From positions 17,514,501 to 17,578,500 of the forward strand of contig CM042541.1 in assembly GCA_023630585.1 (NCBI GenBank): 64,000 nucleotides of DNA, in the 5' to 3' direction. A model generated the notes under the pieces. That model was not told the DNA's origin and ran no database searches. It saw only the letters and a program-made list of their open reading frames with translations. A program made the translations under genes and the position numbers. Numbering within the stretch: the stretch's first letter is position 1; each line of letters opens with the position of its first letter. Positions 23,201-33,949 of the stretch are shown here, piece after piece. The DNA is from Cranoglanis bouderius (taxonomy: Eukaryota; Chordata; Actinopteri; Siluriformes; Cranoglanididae).

Positions 23201-25026
23201 CAGATTTTTAGGCTGCATGTAAATGTGCAGTAGTTGCTTTCTCTTTTCCCTAATCAGTCCCTCCAAGATTTTGCAATTTAGCGATTATAGAAATGAACGC
23301 AAAATCAAGCAAACACTGCAATATTCGGAGGCACTTGCAATTTTTTAAAAATTACTGCAGATTTTACGCAGACTCAAGACACCTCATGTGATGTCACCAC
23401 AACATGCCAAAGCCAATTCAAGTAGTTTTCCATAAAAAAAGAACAAAACACTGCAAGTTGCATCACAAAATTTTGAAAGAAAAAAAAAGCTGCAGCAAAA
23501 TCAAGCATTTTTGGCCGCAACAATCACAAATAAACTCTGCGAAATCCTGTATGGACTGCCTAATAAATCAGTTTATGTATTCTCATGTATAAAGTAATTT
23601 GTTTCATAACTCACATAGTGTATTATTGTAAGCTTTGACAAATATGACAAGTGTTATCCTCACATTTACTTCACTGTTGATGCACATTTTATTACCACTC
23701 CTGCCTATGGGAATACCATAAAGCCTCTCCTCATGCTGATGGACCATGACCAATGGAAATGTTTTTAATCTTGCCCCCATCCCAGCAGATAACAGTGGAA
23801 CACTGCAGTATTCCAGCAGTCCCCATTTCCCTGCAGCTCTTTAGTAGGTACTCTAAAGCTTCCTGTCATGCACCTGTTCTGTGTCCTGTGGAGGCTCAGC
23901 GTTTGCACCGTGTTTTATGATGTGTGGTGGCTCCTGGCTGCACTGTGCCTGGGGAAGAGTGATGGAGAGTGATAGAGGGAGGCAGGGCAGGGAGGGGAAG
24001 AGTGCATCGAGAGCCTTTCAGGAACATCAATCAGCCAGCTGAGAGGATGCTGCAGGCTCCTCTCACTCCTCTGGCTCCTGTATGGACATGGGAGGCACAG
24101 CGCTTAAGCCTGCCCCCACCCGGCATTCATCCATCATCATTCGGCGTGACATAACACAAGGCAACATCGTTTCCAAGTTCACCCAGATGACCTGCCTCCT
24201 CTGTAGCATCCTTTGGGAAGGGATCACGCTTAGCATTCTTCAATGTAATAACACATCCACACAGAGCAACTGTGTTCAGATGCAGGGTCATGTTGTTACA
24301 AGAACAAACACATGCACAAATTACATGCACATGCAGAAATAAGGCGTCATGTTACAATTATGCTTATTTCAAGTTTCCGTAATTATTCATAATTATCAGT
24401 TGGAAAAGTTTCTGATGTCACATGATAAACAAACATAAACTAAAATAGCAGCAGCTTTGAGTTAAAGGTATTTGGGAGTGTAGTTTCAGGATTAAACTCA
24501 ATTACACGTCCATCCAACATCCAGCTTTTAGATTTTAGCTTAAAACATACCAGTGAACGCTATTAAAGGCAACCTCAAATCAAAGCTGACCTTTCCACAT
24601 GTCCCTGTGGAGACGGTTGCATGATTCACCAGCGTCAATCACTCAAAAGACTATTTAAACAAAAAAAAATTGACTAATAATACTCAAATTTTGGATTAAA
24701 CCAGAGTCCAGACATATATTATTTCCCAAATAACTATCCCATTTTATTCAGCAGTACATGATGTTAACCGGCAAAAATGTATGATTTCCATTTCATGCTT
24801 TCTTTAAATAGTTATCTATGGTTTCTCATAACTGCTAGCTGTTATACTGTAAACATTCATGTATTTATTTTGGAATTTTGTACTTTGCCATAGAAACAAC
24901 CAATTTCCAAATCCAAGGAGAAAAACATCTCTGAACCATCAGCTCAAAATGACCATAATGCGCACATGAGGTAAACACACTATAACATAGATGTCCCTTC
25001 TGACCTCATGTGTGTCCTGTCCTCAG
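20211..25026. other. gria4: gria4 intron 8
   Basis: 4.8 kb from gtaaga to tcctcag. Its main feature is a C-rich minisatellite (20.98-21.77 kb). I see no transposon or gene in 21.8-25.0 kb. Short TAGCTAGC-rich stretches near 22.3-22.7 kb are noted only. Confidence 0.9.
20985..21765. repeat. C-rich minisatellite
   Basis: An imperfect tandem array built on phrases such as ccaacaccatccccatccca and ccatgtgcccc, with units of roughly 25-40 bp, about 780 bp in all. Every plus-strand frame stays open because stops are rare in it, which creates spurious Pro/His/Thr-rich frames of up to 174 codons. No start context, splice signals or homology support a gene. Confidence 0.9.
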
Positions 25027-25137
25027 ATTGGCTACTGGAATGACGCTGATAAGTTGGTCCTGATCCAGGACCATGCCTTGCTTCCGAACGAAACCTCTGG
25101 AATGGAGAACAGGACCGTGATCGTGACGACTATTATG
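25027..25137 (+). CDS. gria4: gria4 exon 9, start of ligand-binding domain
   Basis: 111 bp, 37 codons in phase 0, between tcctcag and ATG|gtgagt. The product is IGYWNDADKLVLIQDHAL then LPNETSGMENRTVIVTTIM. GYWN..DKLVLIQD is GluA4-like. TVIVTTIM leads into the S1 lobe. Two sequons, NET and NRT, match the glycosylated linker. The linker is a residue or so different in length from mammalian GluA4, as is usual in fish. Confidence 0.97.
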
Positions 25138-28100
25138 GTGAGTACTGTAACTCTTTTCTCATATTCCTAGACAAATGATATTCATACACAGGAACAGTTG
25201 TCAGCCCCGAAAAGACCGTTTGTCTCTCATCCACATGCGTCCACTTGATGAGGTGTCCTGCTTGTGTAAATGAGCGTTCAAAGGTCACAGTGAGCTGCCT
25301 CTTGCATTTACGTTCACTTGCATTTTGATAAATGATGTTCGCCAAATTAGCAAGACTGTGTGTGTGACCTGTCAGTCGTATCACTGTCTTGAGAGGTTAC
25401 AAAGCCATCTTAATCCTGTCCTGGTGTGCCTTGATCTGGCGTTCAAATTTACATCCTTTGGGTCCATGCATTTGCTGTATAACATTTTTCCAACAGTGCA
25501 GGAATGTGTGTGTATCATCTGCCTCTGTCATGTGTCAGAAGGTGTCATGGCTGCCTTACATGGTGCCCAGGATGTGCTGTTTTGATTTGTTCTGTCGCTG
25601 TTATGTTGTATTGTTTTGTTTGTTATTTTGGAAATGGTTCATTTCATGGGGAAAACAGAGACAACCCTGCATGACGTGGATCTCTTTCCACACAAATATG
25701 TTGTGGCACTGAATTGCGCTTTTATTTAGTAACTATTGTGTACAGTGTTTAGTGTGTATAGTCTATAGTGTGTATGCACACACTAGGCAAATTATGTAAC
25801 CTAAAAGGTATGGATGTTGATACAGCAAGGAATGGGAGAGTCACACCTGAAGCAAATGCTCCTCTTTTCAGCCCGTGATGAAGAATCCTTATTTAAGAAA
25901 CTGAGCAGAAAGAAGACAGGACACTGCCGAGCCGAAAACTGAGCCACTCTCCCTATATTAAGGCATGGACAGACACAGACAGATCTGAAGCGAAAAAAGC
26001 GATAATGCTGAGCCGTGGACAGGCGCTTCCCCAGATGAAATGAGCTCCACGATGAGAAACTGAGCCATGGACAAACACAGGCAAAGACAAAGCCCAGCCG
26101 TCATTAAGCAACTGAAAGATGGATGGACTCTGCAAGAACAGAAATGCTCCATGCATTAGGAAACGGTGCGTGGGATGAATCAGCAAGAGTGTTCATTTAG
26201 GGGTAAACAAATAGGTTGAATGTAGATGTATTGTAAATGTGCATAGCATGCATGGTGAGAGCCTTTGGCTGTTCAGTGAAATGCTGAACACTTATCTTTC
26301 ATTCAGATACATTTGTTAGGTTTTTCCACCACAATCAGTAGGAGTTTTCAATACTTAGCATTCATTAGGAATACACTAACTATTCTCAGATATTTAAGTC
26401 ATTTGCTTTGATTGGTTCCTGCTTGATATTTCTCTCTGTCGAATGGTTCCTCAAAAAATGTTACTTATTCCAACTGTAGTAGATCAGTGCGTCTTTGGTA
26501 TCAGACATTTGCACGAATCTGATGTAGCTAACAAGTAATGGATGTCTATCTCATGGAAAATAAGTACTTCCCATATCTTTGTATTAGCCCCTCAAACTAC
26601 CACTAGCCTTGTATTCCTGACTCTTATAACTACACTGTATTTACTGAATACTATAAGGAAGCTGGTATTTTAAGGGATTAACATACATCTCATTTTGAAT
26701 GAACTATTTTGCAAAATAGCAGGGATCATCTACATATCTTTGGGATATATTTGGTGTCTGACATTTGCATCATTAGCCATGAGTCCATCTAATGTGGCTA
26801 ACAAATAATGGACATCTAAGTCAAGTAGTTTCTATAAATACCTCCGAAATCTTTATATACAAGCTTCAAATTCCATTGTTAGCCACTTAAACTACCACGA
26901 TTCGTCAGTGGGTTGAGACGTGCATTCTTTACTCATAAATACATAGTTTTCCTGTTACACTGTGTTTACTATATACTCTATAATAGCTAGTACTTTGAGG
27001 GGTCCATCCATCCATCCATTTTCCATACCGCTTATCCTACACAGGGTCACAGGGGAGCTTGGAGCCTATGCCAGGGAACACTCTGGACGGCACACACATT
27101 CACACAATATGGACAATTTGGAAATGCCAATCAGCATACAGCTCATTCATTTGGCCTGGGGGAGGAAACCCCCAAAGCACGGGGAGACCATGCAAACCAC
27201 TAAGCCACTGTGCCCACTTTAAGGGGTTAACATACATAATTGAATTTTTTAAATAAATTACTTTGCAAAATAGCAGGGATCATGCACATAAATTCCACTT
27301 GTTACTGAAGTGAGACCCTTAAGAGTAAGCCTTAGATCCTGTATATTTTTAATGATAAGTATCATTGCTGAGTCACCAGACCATCAATTCCTTTCTTCAG
27401 TAAAGTGTACTATAATGGAAATGATATAGTTACAGAGTCAAATTTTAAACTTACATTTGTAATTATCGACTATCCCTGCAATTTTACAAAATAGTTTCTT
27501 TAAAAAGAGTTTGCATAAGTAAATACATTTGAAACAACTTTTTGCAGAACCATTCCTTTAAGGTAAGCACTGTTGTCCATGTTAGGTTTGATGTATTACA
27601 TCAACAACAACAAAAGATGTTCAAAATCCATGTTGAAATTACACATTTCCCATGAATGTCTAAAATTCCCAAAAGTCGTCTTTGCAGTCACTGGTACAGA
27701 TAAAAGCTGCCCAATAATAATAATATTAAAAATACAGAATGTGTAAAAATGTGGCATATGCTGCTTCTTCACACATCAAAAAAAAAAATCCAAGATGAAA
27801 TGAATCATCAGTCTGAATTTAATGAAGAACTCTGTTTGCTGGGGGGCGAGTTCTCGTTTCGCCCTGCTGGGCTTTATGCCTTTCATGGTTCTGGGCCAGC
27901 CATATGGCTTAGAAAACTTCTCTGAGAAGAGAGGCAGGTTTTTCAGAGTGTTTATGAAAATGTGTCTCACTTGGCAAGATGTGGATTTCATGAATTTTGA
28001 TAAACTTGGTAATTTGTTATTTTCAAATTATAATAAAGCATAGTGGTGTTTTTTTTTTTTTTTTGTTTTTTTTGTTTTGTTTTTTTGCATTGTTAAGCCT

Positions 28101-28842
28101 TTTTCTAATCTCTAGAAAATGTGTTTTTGTTTTCTCTTACATGGATTAATTGTAATTTTTAGACATTAAGACAATTATGTTTGTGTTATGATCATGTAAG
28201 CAGTTTTGGATTGTGTAATGTAGTGTACAGTAGTGTAGTGCTACATATGAAGAATAAAAAAAGATATAAAAAGTTTTGTTTCATTGAGATTAGTTTACAG
28301 TGTTTAAAGTCTTCTATTCTGCTTTGTAAGTTGTTGTGAGTTGAAGATTTACAGCTATTGACAGCTCGTTGTATTACTGTGCCTTTTTATTATTAATAAT
28401 GGTAATGATGGCATTGGCTGTCTGACCTTGTACATTATTTAGCCCTGGTTATGACTTTCTCTATTGATAACCTCTATTCATTGATTATGTTATGACCTCC
28501 ATAATGTGTTGCATAAAAGATGTTTTATTATGTAATGATTTTTATTACCCAGTGATGTAATTCTAAATTTAATGGATGTTCTACAGTGGAATTATATGAA
28601 TATCAGAAACTGAATTCTGTTAGTGTGTTGCAGATGTATTTCCCTTGCTAAGTGTTTTATTTTACTGTTCTGGCAAACATGATGTGTAGATATGTATTAA
28701 AATGTGGATTATTTTTCCCGTGGACAGTGTTTTCTTTCTGTTCTTTGAGGACTAATCAGTGACAAATGTACCAAAATCATAAATAAATAAAGTTCTTGAC
28801 TGGTTGCCAGTTTGAACCTCTTATGTGGTTTGCTCATTCCAG
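25138..28842. other. gria4: gria4 intron 9
   Basis: 3.7 kb from gtgagt to cattccag. It contains one minus-strand SINE copy (27002-27217) and a T-rich tract (about 28050-28086). There is no other recognisable element; 25.14-27.0 and 28.1-28.84 kb look like plain AT-rich intron. Confidence 0.9.
27002..27217 (-). mobile_element. SINE family 1, minus strand, internally deleted
   Basis: Reverse complement of the 18.8-kb SINE: starts ccattttccataccgcttat and ends ccactaagccactgtgccca. The B-box and adjacent body are missing, so it is shorter than the other copies. Confidence 0.8.
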
Positions 28843-29049
28843 GAAGGCCCATATGTGATGCTGAAGAAAAACTGGGAGCTGTATGACGGTAATGACAGGT
28901 ATGAGGGATACTGTGTGGATCTGGCGAATGAGATCGCCAACCACATTGGCATCAAATACAAGATCTCTATCGTACCGGATGGAAAATATGGAGCTCGGGA
29001 CCCAGACACGAAGATCTGGAATGGCATGGTTGGGGAGCTGGTGTACGGG
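28843..29049 (+). CDS. gria4: gria4 exon 10, ligand-binding lobe S1
   Basis: 207 bp, 69 codons in phase 0, between cattccag and GGG|gtaaga; the usual length of GRIA exon 10. The product begins EGPYVMLKKNWELYDGNDRY, has EGYCVDLANEIANHIGIKY and ends WNGMVGELVYG. The opening Glu and the Tyr of EGPY, and the Tyr of DGKYGARD, correspond to glutamate-contacting residues known from GluA2 (E402, Y405, Y450). All are present. IKYKISIVPDGKYGARDPDT is close to GluA4 (VPDGKYGARD). Confidence 0.98.
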
Positions 29050-29307
29050 GTAAGATATGCATCTGCAAACTACTATTGTTCAAATTGAGTTTTAAGGTAG
29101 AAATACTTGTCACTGGGGTGGGTCAAGGTGGGTCTTTAAAAATTGCAGTCAATTCATTATTTTAAAGATTTCATAATGGAATGCTGTGGAATATTAATCA
29201 AATTGAATGCCCTTCAATGTACTTTATGCTCTTTAATAATCACCCTTAGGAAACATACCTTTTACATTTGATTAGAAAATATAATAAGGGATCAAACACT
29301 TCTGTTA

Positions 29308-29948
29308 CCACCCTGAAGGTGATTATTGTCCTATAACAACACAAAGTGTTTTATTCCTCTTATACCACAGCAATTTTCCAACTATTAAAATTTTTTTTGG
29401 CTATTATAGTTATTAAAGAATGACACGTGATACTTTTTCTCCCTTTCTAGTTACATTTAATGTTGTGGAATGTCCACAAAACAAGTTAGTTCCTGTCATG
29501 TCATGTGTTACAACAGCTATAAACAGTTGTTCCCTCACGTTCTATTGGACAACTGCAAAATGCAGAGTCCTGAAGACTTTCCCATTGCGGAAATCTTAAA
29601 GTTACAGCTTTAGATCTAGCAGTGACAATGGAGGCTCCTTCCATAAATGTTAAATAAACGTCTTGTTTATTTAAACGTCTTGCTATTTTACAGAAAACTT
29701 CACCAAATCAATGATAAATTTTTCTTTGTTAAATTTTAAATCTGTTTATTATCAGACTTAAATAGGAGCATCTACCATACAAGTCCCTGCGAATTAGCTT
29801 TTAATGTATAAACAATAACTTTACAGCAAGCACGTTAATATACAGTGCATCTGTGATTTGCAGCAGCATTGTCAGAGCTGCTCTTATAGAATATTAATCA
29901 ACACCTACTGGCCATTTAGAATCAAAGATTCAACAGTGCTGTGGTAAA
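29308..29948. repeat. Dispersed inverted-repeat-like element, copy 2
   Basis: Opens with ttaccaccctgaaggtgatt and tattcctcttataccacagc. It closes with gattcaacagtgctgtggta, whose reverse complement resembles the inner left end. Inner phrases (ggaggctccttcc, acagaaaacttcac, tttctttgttaaat) recur in the same order at 53.9-54.05 kb. Probably a non-autonomous DNA element. No protein is encoded. Confidence 0.6.
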
Positions 29949-30082
29949 AATGAAATTAAAGTATGCATAGGTGACATGCATTTATTCAGATTCCTGGTTC
30001 TGTTGTCAAGAAGCACAAGTGTCATAGCTAAAAACTATTAATAAACAGGCAACTAAAATTACAAAAGTACTAAATGAACAAG

Positions 30083-30190
30083 TTTACATGAGCTAACAGA
30101 CATCTGAGGTTGGCTAGCATCAATCCGATAACAGGGAAAACTCCTGGCCTTGGATGGCTGGGGGTCATTGGGGTTCGAGTTCGTTTCTGC
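30083..30190 (-). mobile_element. SINE family 2, minus-strand copy
   Basis: The reverse complement matches 32999-33105 closely (actcgaaccccaatgacccc, gccatccaaggcc, gggagttttccctgtt, gttagctca). Only the middle and 3' parts are present, without the A-box head. It lies in intron 10. Confidence 0.75.
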
Positions 30191-32178
30191 CTTGAGGAAC
30201 ATGTCCCTGTTTTGTACTTTTTTCTAACAGTGTGTACTGAAAAATTCTACGGAAGACAGATAAGGTAACTATCTCTCTACCAGTGAAGGCCATAAACAAA
30301 CATTGTTTAAAAAACTTGTTGCTAACATATGGAGGAATGTTATGTTAGATTTCCTCTGTTGTGACAGCTAGTTAAATTTCATGAGATTCATGATGTGCTG
30401 AATGAAATCCTTAAGGCTCTGAGTGAGATCCAAGGGGAGTTCAGGAGGTTTAAGTTTATTTCCATATGCTGCAAAAACTGCAAGTTTGTACTTTAGGCTA
30501 AAATATTCAGTTCAAGGGCAGTCAGTGTCCATGTAATTTCTTGTAAAAGGCCCCAGTCTGTTCAGTAACATTCTTCTTATGAAGAATAATATGCTTACTT
30601 TATCTACAAAGGCTTTGGCAGAGACATGGTGCGGATTTGAGGCAGAAAGTGTCAGCACTTTTCTTCCTAAACCATAAGTTGTGGCCAAGCTCACAGTGCA
30701 AGTGTGTGACAATCCTTCCACCTCTGAAAAACAACCTTTAACAAGCTGACGTATATTAACGCTGTGCTATGGCAAGTCTTGTCACATGGTTGATTTTTGT
30801 TGAGCATATACAGCATATCCCTTCAAAGGGTTTCTTTTTCATTTTCATTTTCAGAAAGTGGGTGTTAGCCAATAATGATAAGCATTAATTTCTTTTTTGG
30901 ATTAGTTTTGAGCTGTGCACAACCCGGGCAATGTTGAGAGTGTTGCTAAGTCATAGTCATTAATCAGGTTTGTGGATTTCCCATGAAGGTCTGCTTTGTT
31001 CCCAGACTATAGTTTCTACCATTTTTCTGTCTTTTGCTGTAAGCATATTTCTCTGAATTGATTGGGTCATCCTGCTCGCTCAGAATTAAACCCCTCAGCT
31101 TAGCTCTGTAGTTTTTCCTCCATTAACTTGCAAAGCCTTGTCCAATTAGAGAAACTGCAAAATGATTTGAAAAAGTGGGGATTATTTTCTAACATATATT
31201 TTATCAGCCCGACAGGTTGAAACTGTTACATCTGCAAGGCAAGTCACAGCTTTATATTAATGCACTCATTCAATATGATATTATTTTTGGAGTAACAACT
31301 TACACAGAGACTTGTACTCTATGGAAAATGCTCCACATAACCTAAGACTAACAAGAAGGTGAAGAGTGTGGTTATTTAACCATATTTTGTGAAGCTTTCT
31401 GTAAGGAGAAATTTATTTAACATTTATGGAAGGAGTCTGTACGTTTTCAGACATGAGAAAAACTTCACAACAGAACAATATATGAAAATAATTGACTTCA
31501 GGGTAGTAACAGTAACTCCACTCCGCATTGGACCACATCACAGCACCTCGTCATTGATTATTTTCCTTTAACAGCACATTCCCAAATGTTTGATTCCTTA
31601 GATATTCAAAGTGATGAAAGTAGTGTATAAATGACCAACAATCCATTTTGAAATGCATTCTGCTGCAAAATATTGAGTACATAGAGAATAAAACAATTGT
31701 AATGACTGATTTCAAACATGTACTAAAACACTTTATTAAAGGTTATTGTCATTTGCAGGAAGCATTGTCATGTAAACCAAATAATCTTTGTAAACCAACC
31801 TACAGCCATTGCCATAAATGGGTGGTATACAATATTTAATCCTGTTACTGGCTGATAGACATTGTGGTGGATCAGTCAATTGTCTGATTGGCTACTATTT
31901 AAGTATAAAAAAAAGTGGTTGTGCACCATCATTCAGCATTTGCTGTAATGTACTGGATATTATAGATGTAGTGTATAAGAGGCTTTGGATAGTTCAGCTT
32001 CTGCAGTTTGTTCACAAATTTAAAGTATGTTGATTTCTCAAGCTGGTATAAATCAAGGCCAAATATGGACATTAATTATCTTCCTGTTAATCTCTTCTTA
32101 TGTTGGCTGCCAAGCAACATGTCTTGTATTTATCTCTCCCTCTAACAGTGTCCTAATGATTTTACCTGCATGTTTCAG

Positions 32179-32552
32179 AAAGCGGAAATCGCTGTGGCCC
32201 CATTGACTATTACCTTGGTCCGGGAGGAGGTCATTGACTTCTCTAAGCCCTTCATGAGCTTGGGCATCTCTATCATGATCAAAAAGCCACAGAAGTCCAA
32301 GCCAGGTGTATTCTCCTTCCTGGACCCACTGGCCTACGAGATCTGGATGTGCATCGTGTTCGCCTACATTGGTGTGAGCGTGGTGCTCTTCCTGGTCAGC
32401 CGCTTCAGCCCGTATGAGTGGCATACCGAGGAGCCCGAGGAGGGCACCGACGGTCTGCCCAGTGACCAGCCCCCCAACGAGTTCGGCATCTTCAACAGTC
32501 TCTGGTTCTCCCTGGGAGCTTTCATGCAGCAGGGGTGTGACATCTCACCCAG
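32179..32552 (+). CDS. gria4: gria4 exon 11, end of S1, M1 and pore loop
   Basis: 374 bp between tgtttcag and CCC-AG|gtaagt, ending in a split Arg codon. The product opens KAEIAVAPLTITLVREEVID; the Pro, Thr and Arg of PLTITLVR bind the glutamate alpha groups in this family. M1 is EIWMCIVFAYIGVSVVLFLV. The linker TEEPEEGTDGLPSDQPPNEF is GluA4-specific, with one residue more than mammals. The pore loop is SLWFSLGAFMQQGCDISPR. The Q/R site (32527-32529) is CAG, glutamine, as expected for GluA4. The gene-encoded channel is therefore of the calcium-permeable type unless it is joined by edited GluA2. The minus-strand frame over this exon is a shadow. Confidence 0.98.
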
Positions 32553-32943
32553 GTAAGTGATTAACTCTCTCACCTCCATGCTTGATTGCCCCAGGGCTGG
32601 CTTCTTTAAAGGAATACTGATTGGAGAAAGAACTGGAATTAGTCTCTTAACCTCAAGTTAGCTCATGAAAAGGTCTCATTGAGCATTGATATGGTAATAC
32701 GAGGCACCTGAAATAGCCGTGCAGCTGTGTTGTTACCATGGCAATGTACCAAAGGGTGTCCGAACTTGCCTGAAAAGTGCATGTAATTTGCAAAGAGTAG
32801 AACCAGAGCTGAGAGACTCATAATCAGTATTCAGTCGACGACTGGTCGTAATGCAAATGGATTTACCACGGTGTCTGCAGGGAGAGGGGAGCTACTGTCA
32901 TTCTGCACAGTATGTGTCTCATCTAGACAAAATGACACATTCA

Positions 32944-33110
32944 AGGGTCTCTGAGTGGCGCAACTGTCTAAGATTTCTCTCCATCACTGTGAAATAATCA
33001 ACTCGAACCCCAATGACCCCACAGCCATCCAAGGCCGGGAGTTTTCCCTGTTGATTGGATTGATTCTAGCCAATCTCAGATGACTGTTAGCTCACGTATA
33101 CATAGTGAAG
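32944..33110 (+). mobile_element. SINE family 2, plus-strand copy
   Basis: The head gggtctctgagtggcgcaac with tggcgcaactg fits an RNA polymerase III A-box. aactcgaacccc, about 55 bases on, fits a B-box. The following ccatccaaggccgggagttt matches the inverted copy at 30.1 kb. tRNA-derived, about 165 bp, non-coding. Confidence 0.75.
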
Positions 33111-33203
33111 CAGTTAGCTCTGTTCAGACATGTTCAGATGCCCTATGATGTTTTGAAAAGTTGCACTGGCTGGCTTTACATGTCTTGAAGGAAGCATTTG
33201 TAA

Positions 33204-33544
33204 CCCTGCATTCACACCAGCAGCGACGTATCAAAATGGCTATATATAATTTCTTTTCAATGAAAGTTGGCGATTTCCAGCAAGAGGGGGTGGAGTCCCC
33301 ATTATCAACACAAAGTGGGCAAGCAAAGCGGAAACGTTGTGCAGTGTTTAACTTTATGCAAATTAGAAGCGTGGTGAAATTTGAATGTGGAATGTGGTGA
33401 CTACCAGTGGAATTGTTGGGCGGTGGTATGCTTCGATTTTCCTCCTCTGAGAAACATTCTCCATGGTTTTTGGTTCCACATATTCATCTCTACTCGAAGC
33501 TCCTGAGACAGTTGGTAACGCTTGAAGTGTTTCATATAATCAAA
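33204..33544. repeat. Left half of a split inverted-repeat element (tentative)
   Basis: Opens with ccctgcattcacaccagcag. A diverged reverse complement, attgctgccggtgtgaatgt, lies at about 35764. A similar opening, ccctgtgttcacactaacaa, is at 62491. The two halves appear to be separated by later insertions (33.55-35.48 kb). The boundaries are uncertain. Confidence 0.4.
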
Positions 33545-33569
33545 ATAAATCAGGGATGTTTTTTTTTTT

Positions 33570-33945
33570 TTTGCCATACATAGGGGAAATTAAAACTTTT
33601 TAGCAAAATGTCTTCCAAAAATTGTTTATTACTTTAAAAAAATTACTTTTTCTTCAGATAGCCTTTAGGAATGCCTTTGACAAAAGGCAAAGAACGTATT
33701 GAAATCATTCTCATGGCTGGATCGGGAAGCTGTCGCAAGGTTGTGATGGACTTTAACAAGAAACATGGCAAGCTCATCACTCACAATACTGTTGCCAAAT
33801 TTATTAACAAATGCAAAAAGACTGGAAGTGTTGCGGACCAAATGAGAAGTGGACATCCACGAACATCCACTGATGAAGGCACAACCGTCGAGGTGCTGGC
33901 AAACATAGTCTCCTATGTATGGAGACTTTTGGGACACCCTGTATT
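33570..33945 (+). mobile_element. Mariner-type element fragment
   Basis: The right end gtctccatacataggagact (read on the minus strand, preceded by gggtgtcccaaaa) is of mariner type. A degenerate catacatagg occurs near 33574. The plus strand from 33671 encodes MPLTKGKERIEIILMAGSGS and a short helix-turn-helix segment (HNTVAKFINKCKKTGSVAD, RSGHPRTSTDE) before running into the terminal repeat. This is an N-terminal DNA-binding piece of a transposase with the whole catalytic domain deleted. Confidence 0.65.
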
Positions 33946-33949
33946 TAGA

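Larger units (their letters stand above)
29050..32178. other. gria4: gria4 intron 10
   Basis: 3.1 kb from gtaaga to tgtttcag. It contains a copy of the ttaccaccc...cctcttataccacag repeat (29308-29948) and a minus-strand copy of SINE family 2 (30083-30190). Nothing is recognised in 30.2-32.17 kb. Confidence 0.9.

Noticed and set aside
32098..32424. 108-codon minus-strand frame over exon 11
   Set aside because: Shadow of the conserved coding strand, which fully matches an AMPA-receptor exon.
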